From Liolophura sinensis (lineage: Eukaryota; Mollusca; Polyplacophora; Chitonida; Chitonidae): a DNA stretch of 64,000 bases. The DNA lies in contig NC_088295.1 of the NCBI RefSeq assembly GCF_032854445.1, positions 66,633,249-66,697,248 on the forward strand, read 5' to 3'. The position numbers and the translations under genes were made by a program. Positions 50,201 to 60,541 of the stretch are shown here, piece by piece (position 1 is the first letter of the stretch; every line of letters starts with the position of its first letter). The notes under the pieces were generated by a model that was not told where the DNA came from, did not search any database, and saw only the letters and a program-made list of their open reading frames with translations.

Positions 50201-50244
50201 TGTTATTCCTTATCATGCAGTCACAAATTATGTTTTCTGTGTGA
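50201..50244 (+). CDS. Weak candidate terminal exon of the plus-strand gene
   Basis: A good acceptor (ttgtctgttttccaacacag) is followed by 14 codons and TGA in the phase required by exon 5 (phase 1). The result is a short hydrophobic C-terminus, VLFLIMQSQIMFSV. It is very short and could be chance; there is no nearby polyadenylation signal. It is offered only because phase and acceptor agree. Confidence 0.2.
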
Positions 50245-50349
50245 AAAAGGCAAACTGTGGCCTACAATGCATGTGACTGTCACCTGTTTCCGGTGACATG
50301 GAGTTGGCGTGATTGACAGTTGAACGCTTCGCGTCCAAAATGCTTCTCT

Positions 50350-50620
50350 GCCATAGTGCTTAGCCGCACTGTCCGTCGACAGAAGAAACGTGTAGTTCGT
50401 ATAGAAAAATAATGTTAGCACGTAGTGCAGCCGGATTGTCATGTCCACGTAGATCTGTACCTTTAGATGTGCAAAGGCATTGCGTTCACGCCACAAACAG
50501 CACTCAAATGGCCTTTACTGTTAAAGTACATCAACTGTGAGGCTTGTGCTTTCAACCTTCCAACTGGCTATTTTCTGGAGAGAAAGCCCGCCGTTGCGTA
50601 TTAAGCTATTAAGCGAAAAC
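50350..50620 (-). pseudogene. Unit A copy of the terminal exon, frameshifted
   Basis: This aligns with the open terminal exon of unit B (57124-57444). It shares the LSLQKIA-like start and the AKxYG-like end, but a +1 change near the middle and a four-base insertion (gtcatgtccacg versus gtccacg) break the frame. Blocks of the nucleotide sequence remain well conserved. It is read as a decayed copy; I cannot say whether the locus is still transcribed. Confidence 0.6.
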
Positions 50621-50702
50621 TAGTAAATTTATCAAATGAAGACGAAATCACTGGGTCAGTTCCTTTGTTAGCACTCTAGTTTAGACTTCTCTAGCAATAG
50701 AA

Positions 50703-50757
50703 CATTTAATATTTATTTATTTATTTGATTGGTGTTTTACGCCGTACTGAAGAACAT
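50703..50757 (-). mobile_element. 5'-truncated SINE, unit A only
   Basis: tttatttatttatttgattg, then gtgttttacgccgtactgaa, matches the SINE tail at 7391. At the matching place in unit B (about 57515) only gaacattttatctaaaac is present. Catttaat-like flanks on both sides fit a target-site duplication. It therefore inserted after the duplication. Confidence 0.75.
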
Positions 50758-50949
50758 TGCCATTTAATATAAACTACCATTGTGTTGCTCTAACCTGACA
50801 TGGCGTCCTCAGGGTTTCAGGATACCATGATGATGTATCATTGACGTAAGAAGTGTATGGTAACGCCTAAGTAGACGATCAAGAGAACTTTCTACTCCAG
50901 AAATGTGTTGTTCTTTTTTTCTTTTTTTTTTGCAGGGGGTGGGGGTGGG

Positions 50950-51350
50950 GGGGAGTCGTATGAATAACAAATATAAACAATGAATTACTAATAGTCATTG
51001 TTGCTTGCCAGACAAAAATTAATTTACGCACTGACCTGTTGGCAAATCACAAACCTGTACCTTAAATAGCAAAAGTAAGACATGTAAAAAAGTTTTTCAA
51101 TAGCTAACAACTGTTGACTTAGCTGACACGTTAATCACCTCGGTCACGGAGGACCCGCCGTATGAAATAAATAATATAAATAATGAATTACTGATGGTCA
51201 GTGCTGTTTCCCAGAGGAAATAATACTTAACGTCGAAAGCTAGTGATGAAGAATACGATATGTTGACCAAAACATGTACCTTCACAAAACAGATTTGCTA
51301 ACATGTGTAAACTGTTTTAATATCTAACGACCCACTGTCTTACAAAAACT
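50950..51350. repeat. Internal duplication in unit A, about 165-190 bp per copy
   Basis: Segments starting near 50955 and 51158 (both with gtatgaataa/gtatgaaataaat, aatgaattact and caaaMcWtgtacc) correspond to one segment in unit B (57675-57870). A SINE-head-like scrap (ttaatcacctcggtcacgga) lies between them at 51130. The duplication is private to unit A and diverged. Confidence 0.65.
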
Positions 51351-51399
51351 TTTTATGTGTTACACAGGGCAGATATTAAAACAGAAGAGACCCGCTAAC

Positions 51400-51467
51400 A
51401 GCGATGGAATGGGCCTATGGGTGGTCGCGATCCAGTAGGATGGCTTTCAAACGTACGGGATTTTACC
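51400..51467 (-). pseudogene. Small exon-like block, unit A copy
   Basis: After a cagtccacag acceptor on the minus strand comes a KSRTFE-like start. One extra A relative to unit B (tttgaaagcc versus tttgaagcc) shifts the frame, and a TAG follows in the other frame. It pairs with 57905-57966. Confidence 0.35.
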
Positions 51468-51835
51468 CTGTGGACTGCGTACAACTGTTAACCGTTAATA
51501 AACATGCAGAGTAGCTATCAGTAGTCATTTTTAAAACTATGGAAGGACATAACTGACACCCGATTATGTTTCACAAATCCTATATCATAATGTCCAAGAA
51601 AGATATATTTTTGAGCGATCATGTTTTGTACTCACTATTTATAATAGTAACAGATTTAGTGTTTCATAAGGTTTAGGTATTTTTACAATATTTTTTACCA
51701 GGCAAGAGCTGTTTATGTCGGTATACATCAATATAATCATGAATCACAGTGGAACAACGGACAATAAGTCTTTGTCTTCTATTTTATGTGAAAAACACAG
51801 CTTGAAGACATCTATTTCTAGTTAAATACACTTAC

Positions 51836-52026
51836 ATTCCTGTCGTTTTTCATTTTGTACCGCGTTTGTCCAACAATTATAACTACTAGCTGTGAACTGA
51901 TGCTTGTCCCACCATAACATGCTCCGAGCATCTGGGATTCGTGACCTCCGTCTGACGTTATCAATAAAGCAATACTGTCTAGGCCGCTGGGGAGTGGGCG
52001 AACCGCCACGCGGCCTAAGGCCAGGT
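51836..52026 (-). CDS. Candidate exon of the duplicated gene, unit A
   Basis: Sixty-three codons between an acceptor-like tttacaag and AAT|GTAAGT. The protein reads LALGRVAVRPLPSGLDSIAL, then LITSDGGHESQMLGA, SISSQLVVIIVGQTRYK and MKNDRN. The unit B copy keeps the same frame, and the one length difference between copies is a whole codon (TGTTATGGTGGGACA versus GTTAGAGTGGTC). That is evidence of selection on coding at some time. Hydrophobic strand, SDGG and second hydrophobic strand loosely recall an alpha/beta fold such as a von Willebrand A domain, but key metal-site residues are not evident, so the family is unknown. Confidence 0.45.
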
Positions 52027-52304
52027 CTTGTAAATGTCGCAACTTGTTGTCAGGTAGCACAAAGGTGAAGAAAACGAGATCTCTTAAATAAGACTGCGGA
52101 GTTCTGGATCTCACATTACGTGTTCTCTAACGAACATTTACTAATAAATGGCCATAGGTTGTTAACTGAATAAAAGTCTTCTATATCACCCTATTTGATG
52201 TTATTCTTGTGGAATGTAATGATGTCTGCTCGAACATTTCCCTAGTCTTACTAAAGTGGTGCTCTCCACCTTACCGGATCTGATTATAGGCTGTCGCTCG
52301 ATAT

Positions 52305-52395
52305 TTTATTTATTTATTTGATTGGTGTTTTACGCCGTACTCAAGAATATTTCACTTATACGACGGCGGCCAGCATTATGGTGGGGGAAACCACG
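52305..52395 (-). mobile_element. 5'-truncated SINE, unit A only
   Basis: attttatttatttatttgat, tggtgttttacgccgtactc, aagaatatttcacttatacg and acggcggccagcattatggt form a clean copy of the SINE core and tail. Unit B at about 58645 has only tcgatttgtggtgatttg here, so this arrived after the duplication. Confidence 0.85.
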
Positions 52396-52904
52396 GCCAT
52401 CACATTTAACTAATAGTTATAATATAATATTGGTTTGTTGCATAGCCATCCAACAAAAACATTTTGATTAAACATGTAAATAACAATCAAATTATTTTTC
52501 ATAGCATTGCAAAGAAATTTTCAAAATAGTGAGTTGTCATTTCATGGTATAAGGTCTTTATCCCGATCTTGTTTGGGGCACAGGCTCGTCTTCTCTAAAT
52601 AACCACAGATACTTACAAACCCTAGAGTTATTCAATGTTTGTCAAAAAGATCAGTAACACAGTCATGATACAAAATGGAAACCGCCAGATATAAACATGT
52701 ATATTTAGCCAGCTGAACAAAGCAAAACGACCCATTCTGTTTTCACATTGAAGCAAGACTTTGTCCCTGCTGTAATCATTGTACTCACTAATGAGATGTC
52801 TAACCCGATGCTGTTACAGTGTGGAATAAATCATTCCATCTCAGTTTGCCTTAGGTAAATCACTGTTCATGGGTGAGTTACTGGGAAATTTTTCCACCTC
52901 TTAC

Positions 52905-53095
52905 ATGTGTCGTGTTGGTGGTTTTCGGCGAAATTCATACAAGACCACACAGATAGGCACCGTCGAGTGTGTATTTCACAAAGACCTGGAGAACAATGGT
53001 AGGCGTGAAATCACCAAATGGGGTTGAACTTACGTCTGGTGTGACCTATAGTGATTGTAAGACAAGTGTTTTAACCATTCTGTCACGGTTTTCTC
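52905..53095 (-). mobile_element. tRNA-derived SINE, present in both units (A copy)
   Basis: On the minus strand, ttaaaacacttgtcttacaa recalls box A and the following arm, and agttcaaccccatttggtg recalls box B. The same element at the matching place in unit B (59165-59370) shows that it predates the duplication. Confidence 0.65.
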
Positions 53096-53694
53096 CCTCG
53101 GTATGGGATAGGCAAGGTTTGAACCACGTGTTGACTCTCTGTAGGATAAGATTATCTCAATATTTAAAATCGTTAGCGTGATTGTGCATACAGAGGGTTC
53201 ACTGCTCCTGCAAACACTTTTAATAAAGCTGTTAAAATTGACCTCATGCACGTTTTCATGTTTTCAGTTTGCTGAATGCTACTTTTATAGATTATAGCAT
53301 GAATCCGATTATTTCTGATGCACCACCTGGCAAAGGCAGTACAACACTTATCTCCGAGTATACACATCTTTAGATCACATTTCACGCTTCTCACCTTTAA
53401 AAGCTGTTTTCCTAGTTTCTCACGAGAACGTTTTAGAACATGTACAATGGTTCTTTCTATGATGAGTAAATAACTGGATCAAATTCAATAACACTCGTTT
53501 CGCTATGTGAGACATAAGTTCTTCTTTCCGCCTATTCTTTCGTCGTATTAGGCAGTCTTAGTTTTGGAGAGATGTGCTTATAACATCCTGTGACATCAAC
53601 GGTTAAAGAAAAAAGGTGTAAAAGTTGTACCTCTCTTCTTGTTTTTCTTTCCTTTCCAAACCTTATTACCTCTGGCCCTGTGTTTACCAAGCAA

Positions 53695-53867
53695 CTTAAG
53701 ACTTAAGTCATAAATTGCAAGTCCGTGAAAAGACAAATTCAGGAAAGGAAAAGAACTCAAACTGTGGGTTAGTACATTCTTCTGTAGTAAAGAATCAGTG
53801 TACAAACTTTAAACATTTAGAGCAAGACGTTTGTAGCCGTGCTTGAATTTGTGGCTTAAGTCTTAAG
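53695..53867. mobile_element. 173-bp MITE-like element, unit A only
   Basis: The left end reads cttaagacttaagtcataaa, then ttgcaag. The reverse complement of the right end reads cttaagacttaagccacaaa, then ttcaag. The inverted repeats match over about 27 bases. Unit B (about 59910-59930) lacks the whole block. No coding capacity. Confidence 0.75.
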
Positions 53868-54513
53868 GACATTTGATAAATACGGGATAAAATCTGCAGC
53901 TGACTCTAGAACAGAATTAATGCCATTAATTCGGTATTTCTTACGCCTCTACTACATCGTGTAAAGCAATGTTGTTTTTGGAGAGACGTACCAAGTGCAT
54001 GATATACTTATAATGGCTCAAAGCAGTGTATTAAACACTGATTTTGGTCCTCTTCTTTTCAGTCCATATTTGGCTTGATCAGTAGTTGACTCTTTAACCG
54101 AATTAACATCAATAAGGGAACAATGTCTACGATGTATTGATCAGAGATATCAACGTCCATGGCACGACGGTTTTCTAAACGTTGGAACAGACTATTGCTC
54201 AATAAGTCATGCAAGCTGGTATAGCATTATAACGTTCAAGATAAATATATGTATATGTGAAAAATATTTTCACTAGTGACAACTTCCTGACTACTGTCAA
54301 TCATTTATTGCACGACTGCTGCTCTACAATATGGCGTGTGATCGCAAAATCCACTCTTTCATGACGAGGTAATAGGTGCATGACTTCGGAAAGGTATGAC
54401 TCCCTTGGGACTGGGACCGTAATGCCCTGATTAAAGGTTAGAAAAGTGTTGAAATGTTGGCCCAATTATGTAGCCGGTTGATCCATCATGACGCCCGGAG
54501 TTGTGCAATGTCA

Positions 54514-54601
54514 GTTCTTGGACAGCACTCCGTATATTAGGACATCCATCACCGCGCGGGGCACAGTTTGCTCTGGGCTCCATCTGTTCTGCGTTGCAGG
54601 C
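54514..54601. other. Strongly conserved 88-bp block shared by the two units (A copy)
   Basis: From cttggacagcactccgtata to ttctgcgttgcagg only three bases differ between the copies, while flanking sequence differs far more. No frame on either strand gives mostly synonymous changes, so the conservation need not be coding. A splice-like gttgcag sits at the end. Confidence 0.6.
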
Positions 54602-56271
54602 ACTTCAGCGTGTATACTTTTTGGGCAGTAATTGTCTCAGGCTTCCACTTAACATTGTACTTTTTACAACACAGCTGATGAAATTTGTGAAAAGAGAGGA
54701 GGCCTAGCGAGATTTTAAGTACTGTATCAAACATCATTTTAGAGAAAATAGCTTGTCCCCAGGCTGCATAAAGACACTAACCATAATCAATCTTGATGGA
54801 TCTGGCAATAAGACGACTTGATGGCACACTAAAGCCCTACATAGAGTTCTCATAGCGTATTATGTTAATTTCGTGACGTAACAACATATAACTCACTGAC
54901 TGATCATCTTATCCTTATATAAAATATTTTTGCATATATCGACAGCAGGCTCTTAGAGGATGAGGATATTTTGACCCATTCAGCAAAAATTGTGCGTTGG
55001 TAACATTCGACATCGGAGATTTCAAAAATTCTATTTGAGGACGTACTGCGTGGCATCTTTTTTTTTTTAGAATTATAGCAGGTCAAGAGCTCAATATATT
55101 ACGTCCCCTTCCTGGGATTTTATTGATTTAATTTCATTTCGTAATGTGTAAGCAATCTTATGTGGTTGTCCTATTTCATTTACCCCATCGCTTTACTTTT
55201 TTCACATAATTACATAACCGATCCGTCTGAATATACGACAAACAGTCAGTCATGATGACAATACGGAAAGATCGAAGACTATCGTTGCCATAAAAAAAGC
55301 AATTCTGGTAAACAGAAAGAGATGAGTTTTGCATTCATGTTTCCGGAAATCATCCTTAAAATTGATCAGCCTATCCCATTTTAATAATTTTTATGCTGAT
55401 CATAGTTCTAATGGAGCAGTAATCAGGCTGGAGATTGTCGGGGTATTAAGAATCAGTAAGCGCCTAAGATCAAGTAAAAAACACGCATACACGAGGCACG
55501 CTGCACGCATTTAACAGGCACGCATCCAGCACGCATAAACACGCACATATCTCAATTTCATATTCAGCAATATCGTTTCAAAGCTCATATTATGTTTATG
55601 TATTGTTTAACACACCAATTTTCACATGTGCTGTAAGTAAAGGCACGCATCTGATCGAATGAATAACATAAATATTAACATTTTAAGAATGGCTAAAGGA
55701 GAGAAAAGTAGAGAAGGCGAGTTAAGTAAACAATCTACAAAAGAACACTGCAGTAGGACGTTACGAAGGAAAGTTTACTAACAGGATGGATCGGGAAAAC
55801 ACAGATGTGTCATAATTTTGGAAACAGAACATGACTTTAAATAACACCGTGGGCATTCTTTACGTAAGCCTTTCCACAATACATATATTCCATTTATCTG
55901 CTGTCCGGATGAGTTCTGAGCAAGCAAAGGAGTCCACACTGTAAAACCACAAGAAGTCCACGGGCTTTGTCAAGATTATTCCTTTATCTCTTCCCTCTGT
56001 CATTTACACAGTTATCATTTACATTCGTCCATGGAGCTCTCTGAAGCCGTAATTGAATTACGTAATGACGTGCTTGTTTTGGTTAAAATAATCAAAGTCA
56101 TAATAGAACGAAAACAAAATGGACAGATTGCGGCAAATCTACACAAGAAATTGATGTTCCTGCATTTCACAAGCAAATAACAAATCAATTTATCTTGAAA
56201 GCTGAACTATTTATGCGTTCCATGTGCAGATAAATACCTGATGATCGCCGAAGTTCTCTGAGTGATCAGTG

Positions 56272-56515
56272 AGAGTGAGTGGGTGCTTGGGGTTTAACGT
56301 AGTACTGAACGATTTTTCATATGGCGACGAAGAAATCCTTAGAGTGCATGCAATGTGCCTCCTTGTTGCATGACGGATTTCCACCATTCTTTTATCTAGT
56401 GCTGCTTCACCTAGACTACTTACCGAAGGCACGTATGCCACCCCGCCTGAACAATTATGCTGATAACAACGGGCCATCCAGCCGTTGCACTATTCCTTTA
56501 ATTCTGAAGGCTGGA
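56272..56515 (-). mobile_element. SINE with ACTC-type tail, unit A only
   Basis: gagtgagtgggtgcttgggg, then tttaacgtagtactgaacga, leads into the same body as 25150-25500. The sequences on either side (gaagttctctgag, then ggctggagagaaacgataaa) are continuous in unit B at 62108-62190 apart from about 50 other bases. It inserted into unit A after duplication. Confidence 0.85.
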
Positions 56516-57123
56516 GAGAAACGATAAATGTCGTTAATGTCGTACCGCTGTATTGCCATGTATGGTCTTCTAAAACGGGAGCTAACGCCTGCTTTTTCTA
56601 TCATGGGGCATTATTCCATCTTCAAATTACTGAGCCATTTTCCTTCAGATGTAAAAGTCTCAGCACGACACATGTAAAACAAACCATCCTGAAAATATTA
56701 AGTTTTCAGTCTTTAATATAAAACTACCATGATGCCTTAAAGAGGACGCCCCTACCCCACATCCCGTCTGTCATCAACCTGAGATATTGTCAGTACTGTA
56801 GTTATTATATATAATATAACAATATTATATCTAACATCTTAGCCAAGGAGGGCAAGCACTTATATTATAAAGTTTACGCCTTACGAAATATTTAGAAAAT
56901 GTTTAATGCAACGCTTTCATATATCAGTTAAAAATCTTAGTTGTTACATGTATGTCTAGCATTATAAGTGGTACAAACCTGGTAGCCTGCAAACAATCGT
57001 TGATCAAGGCAACAATTTAAGATATTGCAACACAATATAACACGATATTATGTTATTTTAATGCTTAGAGCATTTTAGTTTAATTTTACATTTGAAGAGA
57101 GTAGTTATTACTCTCCTGAAGGC

Positions 57124-57444
57124 TTATGTACCATAGTACTTAGCCGTAATATTCCCGACAGAAGAATTGTGTAGTCCATTCAGGGAAACAAGGTTAGCAC
57201 CGAGTGCAGCCAGATTGTCCACGTAGGTCTTTATGCTCAGTTGTGCAAAGGCTATGTGTCCACAGCCCCCACAAGAAACAGCGCTCAAATGGCCTTTACT
57301 GTTAACATAGATCGACTGCGAGGCTTGCGTTTCAAATTTCTTATTTGCTATTTTCTGGAGAGAAAGACCTCCATTGTGTATTAAACTAGGCAAGGCTAAT
57401 ATATGGGTGAAATAGCCCTTTGAGAAAATGGATGAATCCTTCAA
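57124..57444 (-). CDS. Candidate terminal exon of the duplicated gene, unit B (open copy)
   Basis: The frame is open for up to 106 codons to a TAA at 57124. From about residue 25 it reads LSLQKIANKKFETQASQSIY, VNSKGHLSAVSCGGCGHIAF, AQLSIKTYVDNLAALGAN and LVSLNGLHNSSVGNITAKYY. It has a CGGC cysteine pair, an NSS and an NIT sequon and an alternating hydrophobic pattern. The true exon probably starts at an AG near 57388-57398 (ttag|c or ctag|t) rather than at the Met. Unit A carries the same region with frame breaks. No family is recognised; the sequons hint at a secreted protein, which is inference. Confidence 0.45.
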   Translation of the reverse strand: MKDSSIFSKGYFTHILALPSLIHNGGLSLQKIANKKFETQASQSIYVNSKGHLSAVSCGGCGHIAFAQLSIKTYVDNLAALGANLVSLNGLHNSSVGNITAKYYGT

Positions 57445-57904
57445 AATGGAGTTGAAATGACTGACCTAGTTCGTTTTTGTAGCGCTCTAGTTTAGATTTC
57501 AGTAGCAATAGAACATTTTATCTAAAACTACCACACAGTTGGTCTAACCTGAAATGGCGTCATACGGGTTTCAGGATACCCGTGATAATTCATCCTTGAC
57601 AGAACAAGTGTAATTTAACGCCTACGTTGATGATCGAAAGAATATTCTCACCTGAAAATGTTTTTTTTTATATTGTATGAATAAATAATATAAACAATAA
57701 ATTATTATTGGTCATTGTTGTTTGTCAGGCGAATAATAATTTAACGTCGAAGGCTAGTGATGAAAAGCAGTGATCTATTGGCAAATCAAAACCTGTACTT
57801 TTACTGTACACATTTGTTAAGAAATGTGAAACATGTACAAGCCGTTCCAATACCTAACGACTGTTGTCTTATCGAAAATCTTTAAAAAAAAAAAACGTCT
57901 TTTA

Positions 57905-57966
57905 AAAAAATGGGGCACGGTTGGGCGCGATCCAGTAGGCTGGCTTCAAACGTACGGGATTTTATC
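57905..57966 (-). CDS. Small exon-like block of the duplicated gene, unit B
   Basis: A good acceptor (gttccacgccgttcacag) precedes G ATA AAA and KSRTFEASLLDRAQPCP. It lies between the 58166-58352 and 57124-57444 blocks, in the order expected on the minus strand. Its 3' limit is uncertain because a poly-T stretch on this strand follows. It is supported by conservation with 51400-51467. Confidence 0.3.
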
Positions 57967-58165
57967 CTGTGAACGGCGTGGAACTGGTAACCGACAATAA
58001 ACATGCGGTGTAGCGATCTGCTGAAAGCGTTAACTGGCATCCGATTGTGTTTTATAAATCATATGTTATAGATTCCAAGAAAGATATACTCTTTGAGAGG
58101 TCATGTTTTGTACTCATCATATGTAATAGTAAAACAGATATATATTTCCAATGAAATACAATTAC

Positions 58166-58352
58166 ATTCCTGTCTTTTTTCATTTTGTGCCGCGTTTGTC
58201 CAACAATTATAGCTACTGGCTGTGAACTGATACTGACCACTCTAACTGCTCTGGGCATCAGGGATTTATGACCTCCGTCTGACGTTATTAATAAAGCAAT
58301 ACTCTCCAGGCCGCCGTGGAGTAGGCGAACCCCCACGCGGCTTAAGCCAGGT
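58166..58352 (-). CDS. Candidate exon of the duplicated gene, unit B
   Basis: Same frame as the unit A copy at 51836-52026: PGLSRVGVRLLHGGLESIAL, then LITSDGGHKSLM, SISSQPVAIIVGQTRHKM and KKDRN. The donor here is GTAATT, weaker than GTAAGT in unit A, and the acceptor AG of unit A is not preserved. So unit B may splice differently or not at all, although its downstream terminal exon is open. Each unit keeps different parts intact. Confidence 0.4.
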
Positions 58353-59164
58353 GTTGTACATGTAAATGCCACAACTGATTGTTGATTGGCCAAATGTTTA
58401 AGATAATGACATCTCTAAAATATGACTGCGGGAGCTCCGGATCTCAAATTATTTGTTTTTTCACGTCCATTTACTGATAAATGGCCATAGGTTGTTTCTT
58501 TGTAACAAAAGTCTTCTATAACAACACTGTTAATCTTTACGTTTTTCGTGACGTTATTCTTGTGGAATGTGATGATGTCTGCTCAGACGTTGCCCTCGGT
58601 CTTTCCAGTCGTGTTCTCTACCGTATCACATCCGATTAAAGTCTGTCGATTTGTGGTGATTTGTAGTATATTTAACTGATGGCTATATATCATATTGGTT
58701 TAATGCATTGTCATCTAACAAAAAACCATGTTGATTAAATATGTTAAAAAAAACAATCAAATTACTTTTTATAGCATTGCAAAATAATTTTTATTCCTCG
58801 GCTGTCTTGTGATGATTAAACGTCTTTATTCTAGCTTGTTCGTTGCGGGACAAAAAGCGAAGGCTCATCTAACCACACTAATACTTACAAACCCTAGAAC
58901 TATTCGTGTGTTTTAGAAGATCAACAACACTGTCATGGTACAAACTGGAACCCGTCAGAAATAAACCTGTATACAAAACACGAGCAAAACAAAACAACCT
59001 ATTGCATTTTTACATTTCAAGCAAGAGTTTGTCCCTAGTGCAATCTATATATACATCAATGTGTTGGCTAACACGATGTTGTTAAAGTAATATGGAATAT
59101 TCATTCCAAACCAGAGTGCTTAAGTAAACCACAGTCCATTGGGGAGCTAATGGGGAACCTTTCC

Positions 59165-59370
59165 ACCTCTGACATGTGTCGTGTTGGTGGTTTTTGCGAA
59201 ATTCATACAAGACCATACAGAAAAGCACCGCCGACTGTGTATTTCCACCAAAACCTGGAGAACAATAGTAGCAGTGGAATCCAGACAATGGGATTGAACT
59301 CACGCCAGGTGTGACCTCTTGGAATTGTGAGTCAGGCATTGTAACCATCTTGTCACGGTTTTCTCAATCA
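59165..59370 (-). mobile_element. tRNA-derived SINE, present in both units (B copy)
   Basis: On the minus strand, agatggttacaatgcctgac and tcacaattccaagaggtcac are followed by a box-B-like gcgtgagttcaatcccattg. The copy at 52905-53095 sits at the same place in unit A. Confidence 0.75.
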
Positions 59371-60452
59371 GTATGGGATAGGACAAGTTTGAATATGTGT
59401 TATAACTCTCTGTAGGGTAAGAGAATTTCATTATTATTATGGCTACAAGAGGTTCAATGCACCTGCAAACGCGTTTAATACAGCTGTTAAAACGTTTGCA
59501 CGCACGTCTTCATACTTCGATTCACAGAATAGCAGACCTTATGGATTATAGGATGAATCCGATTATTTCTGTGCACCACCTGGCAAAGGCAAAAACCTCT
59601 TATCTCAGAGTACTCATTATTAATGCTGTTTAAATCAGATTTCATTCGCCTCAGCTTAATAGGCTGTTCTCCTTGTTCCCCACGAGAACGTCAAAGTACA
59701 AGCACTATGATTTTTTGTATGAGGAATGATATAACTAGATCAAATTCGACAACACTTGTTTCGCTTCGGTGAAACATAAGATCTTCTTTACGCCTCGTCT
59801 TCAACGTATCAGGCATTCTGGTTTTTGGAGAGTGTTATTTTCATTCTGTGTCCATTACTGGGTGATAGAAAAAGGTATCAGGGAGGTGTCCTCTCTTCTT
59901 GTTTTTTTTTTCCAAACCTTACTAGCCAGATTTATGGCTGACTCCAGAACATGACTAACACCATTAATTTAGTATTTCTTTACACCGCTACCAACGCAGT
60001 GGGAAAGCAATGTGTTTAGGGGAAAATGTATCAAATGCCTAATGTAACTTATGATGCCTTAAAGCAATTGATTAAACACTTGATTTCGATCCTCATCTTT
60101 CAATCCTTATTTGGTTTGATCTATGTAGACTCTGACTACAGCTACATGTATGCCATACAAAGTGGGCGTAACATTACGATGTTATGGCTAAATGTGTTAA
60201 TCGAGCACGTTTTCAGCATTGACAACGTCCTTACTGCAGTCAACCATTCATCGAGCGGCTGCTTCTCTACAATATGAAGTACGATCTCAAAATCCACTTT
60301 TTCATGACGAGGTAATAGGTGCATGAATTAGGAAAGGTATGGCTCCCTTGGGACCGTAATGCCTTGATTAAAGGTTAGAAAACGTAGAAATGTGTGCCCA
60401 ATTATATAACCGGTAGATTTATCATGGCGCCCAGGATTGTGCAATGGTCAGT

Positions 60453-60541
60453 CCTTGGACAGCACTCCGTATATTAGGACATCCATCACCGCGCGGGGCA
60501 TAGTGTGCTCTGGGCTCCATCTGTTCTGCGTTGCAGGTACT
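60453..60541. other. Strongly conserved 88-bp block shared by the two units (B copy)
   Basis: This matches 54514-54601 with three differences. In this copy the block ends ttgcag|gtactt, a possible donor on the plus strand, where unit A has ttgcaggcactt. Confidence 0.6.

Larger units (their letters stand above)
50337..57107. repeat. Segmental duplication, unit A
   Basis: Unit A aligns in the same order and orientation with unit B (57115-62529) from a catagtRcttagccg block near the start to a gaagagagtagtt block at the end. Matching landmarks include the 51836-52026/58166-58352 exon, a SINE at 52905-53095/59165-59370, an 88-bp conserved block at 54514-54601/60453-60541 and ttgagcaagcaaaggagt at 55917/61791. 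Average identity looks like roughly 80 percent, with many small indels. Unit A is longer, partly because of SINE and MITE insertions missing from B. Confidence 0.93.

Noticed and set aside
54501-54737. Coding exon over the 88-bp conserved block
   Set aside because: The three differences between copies alter residues in every frame inspected and the frame is interrupted just upstream in unit B; kept as a non-coding conserved block.
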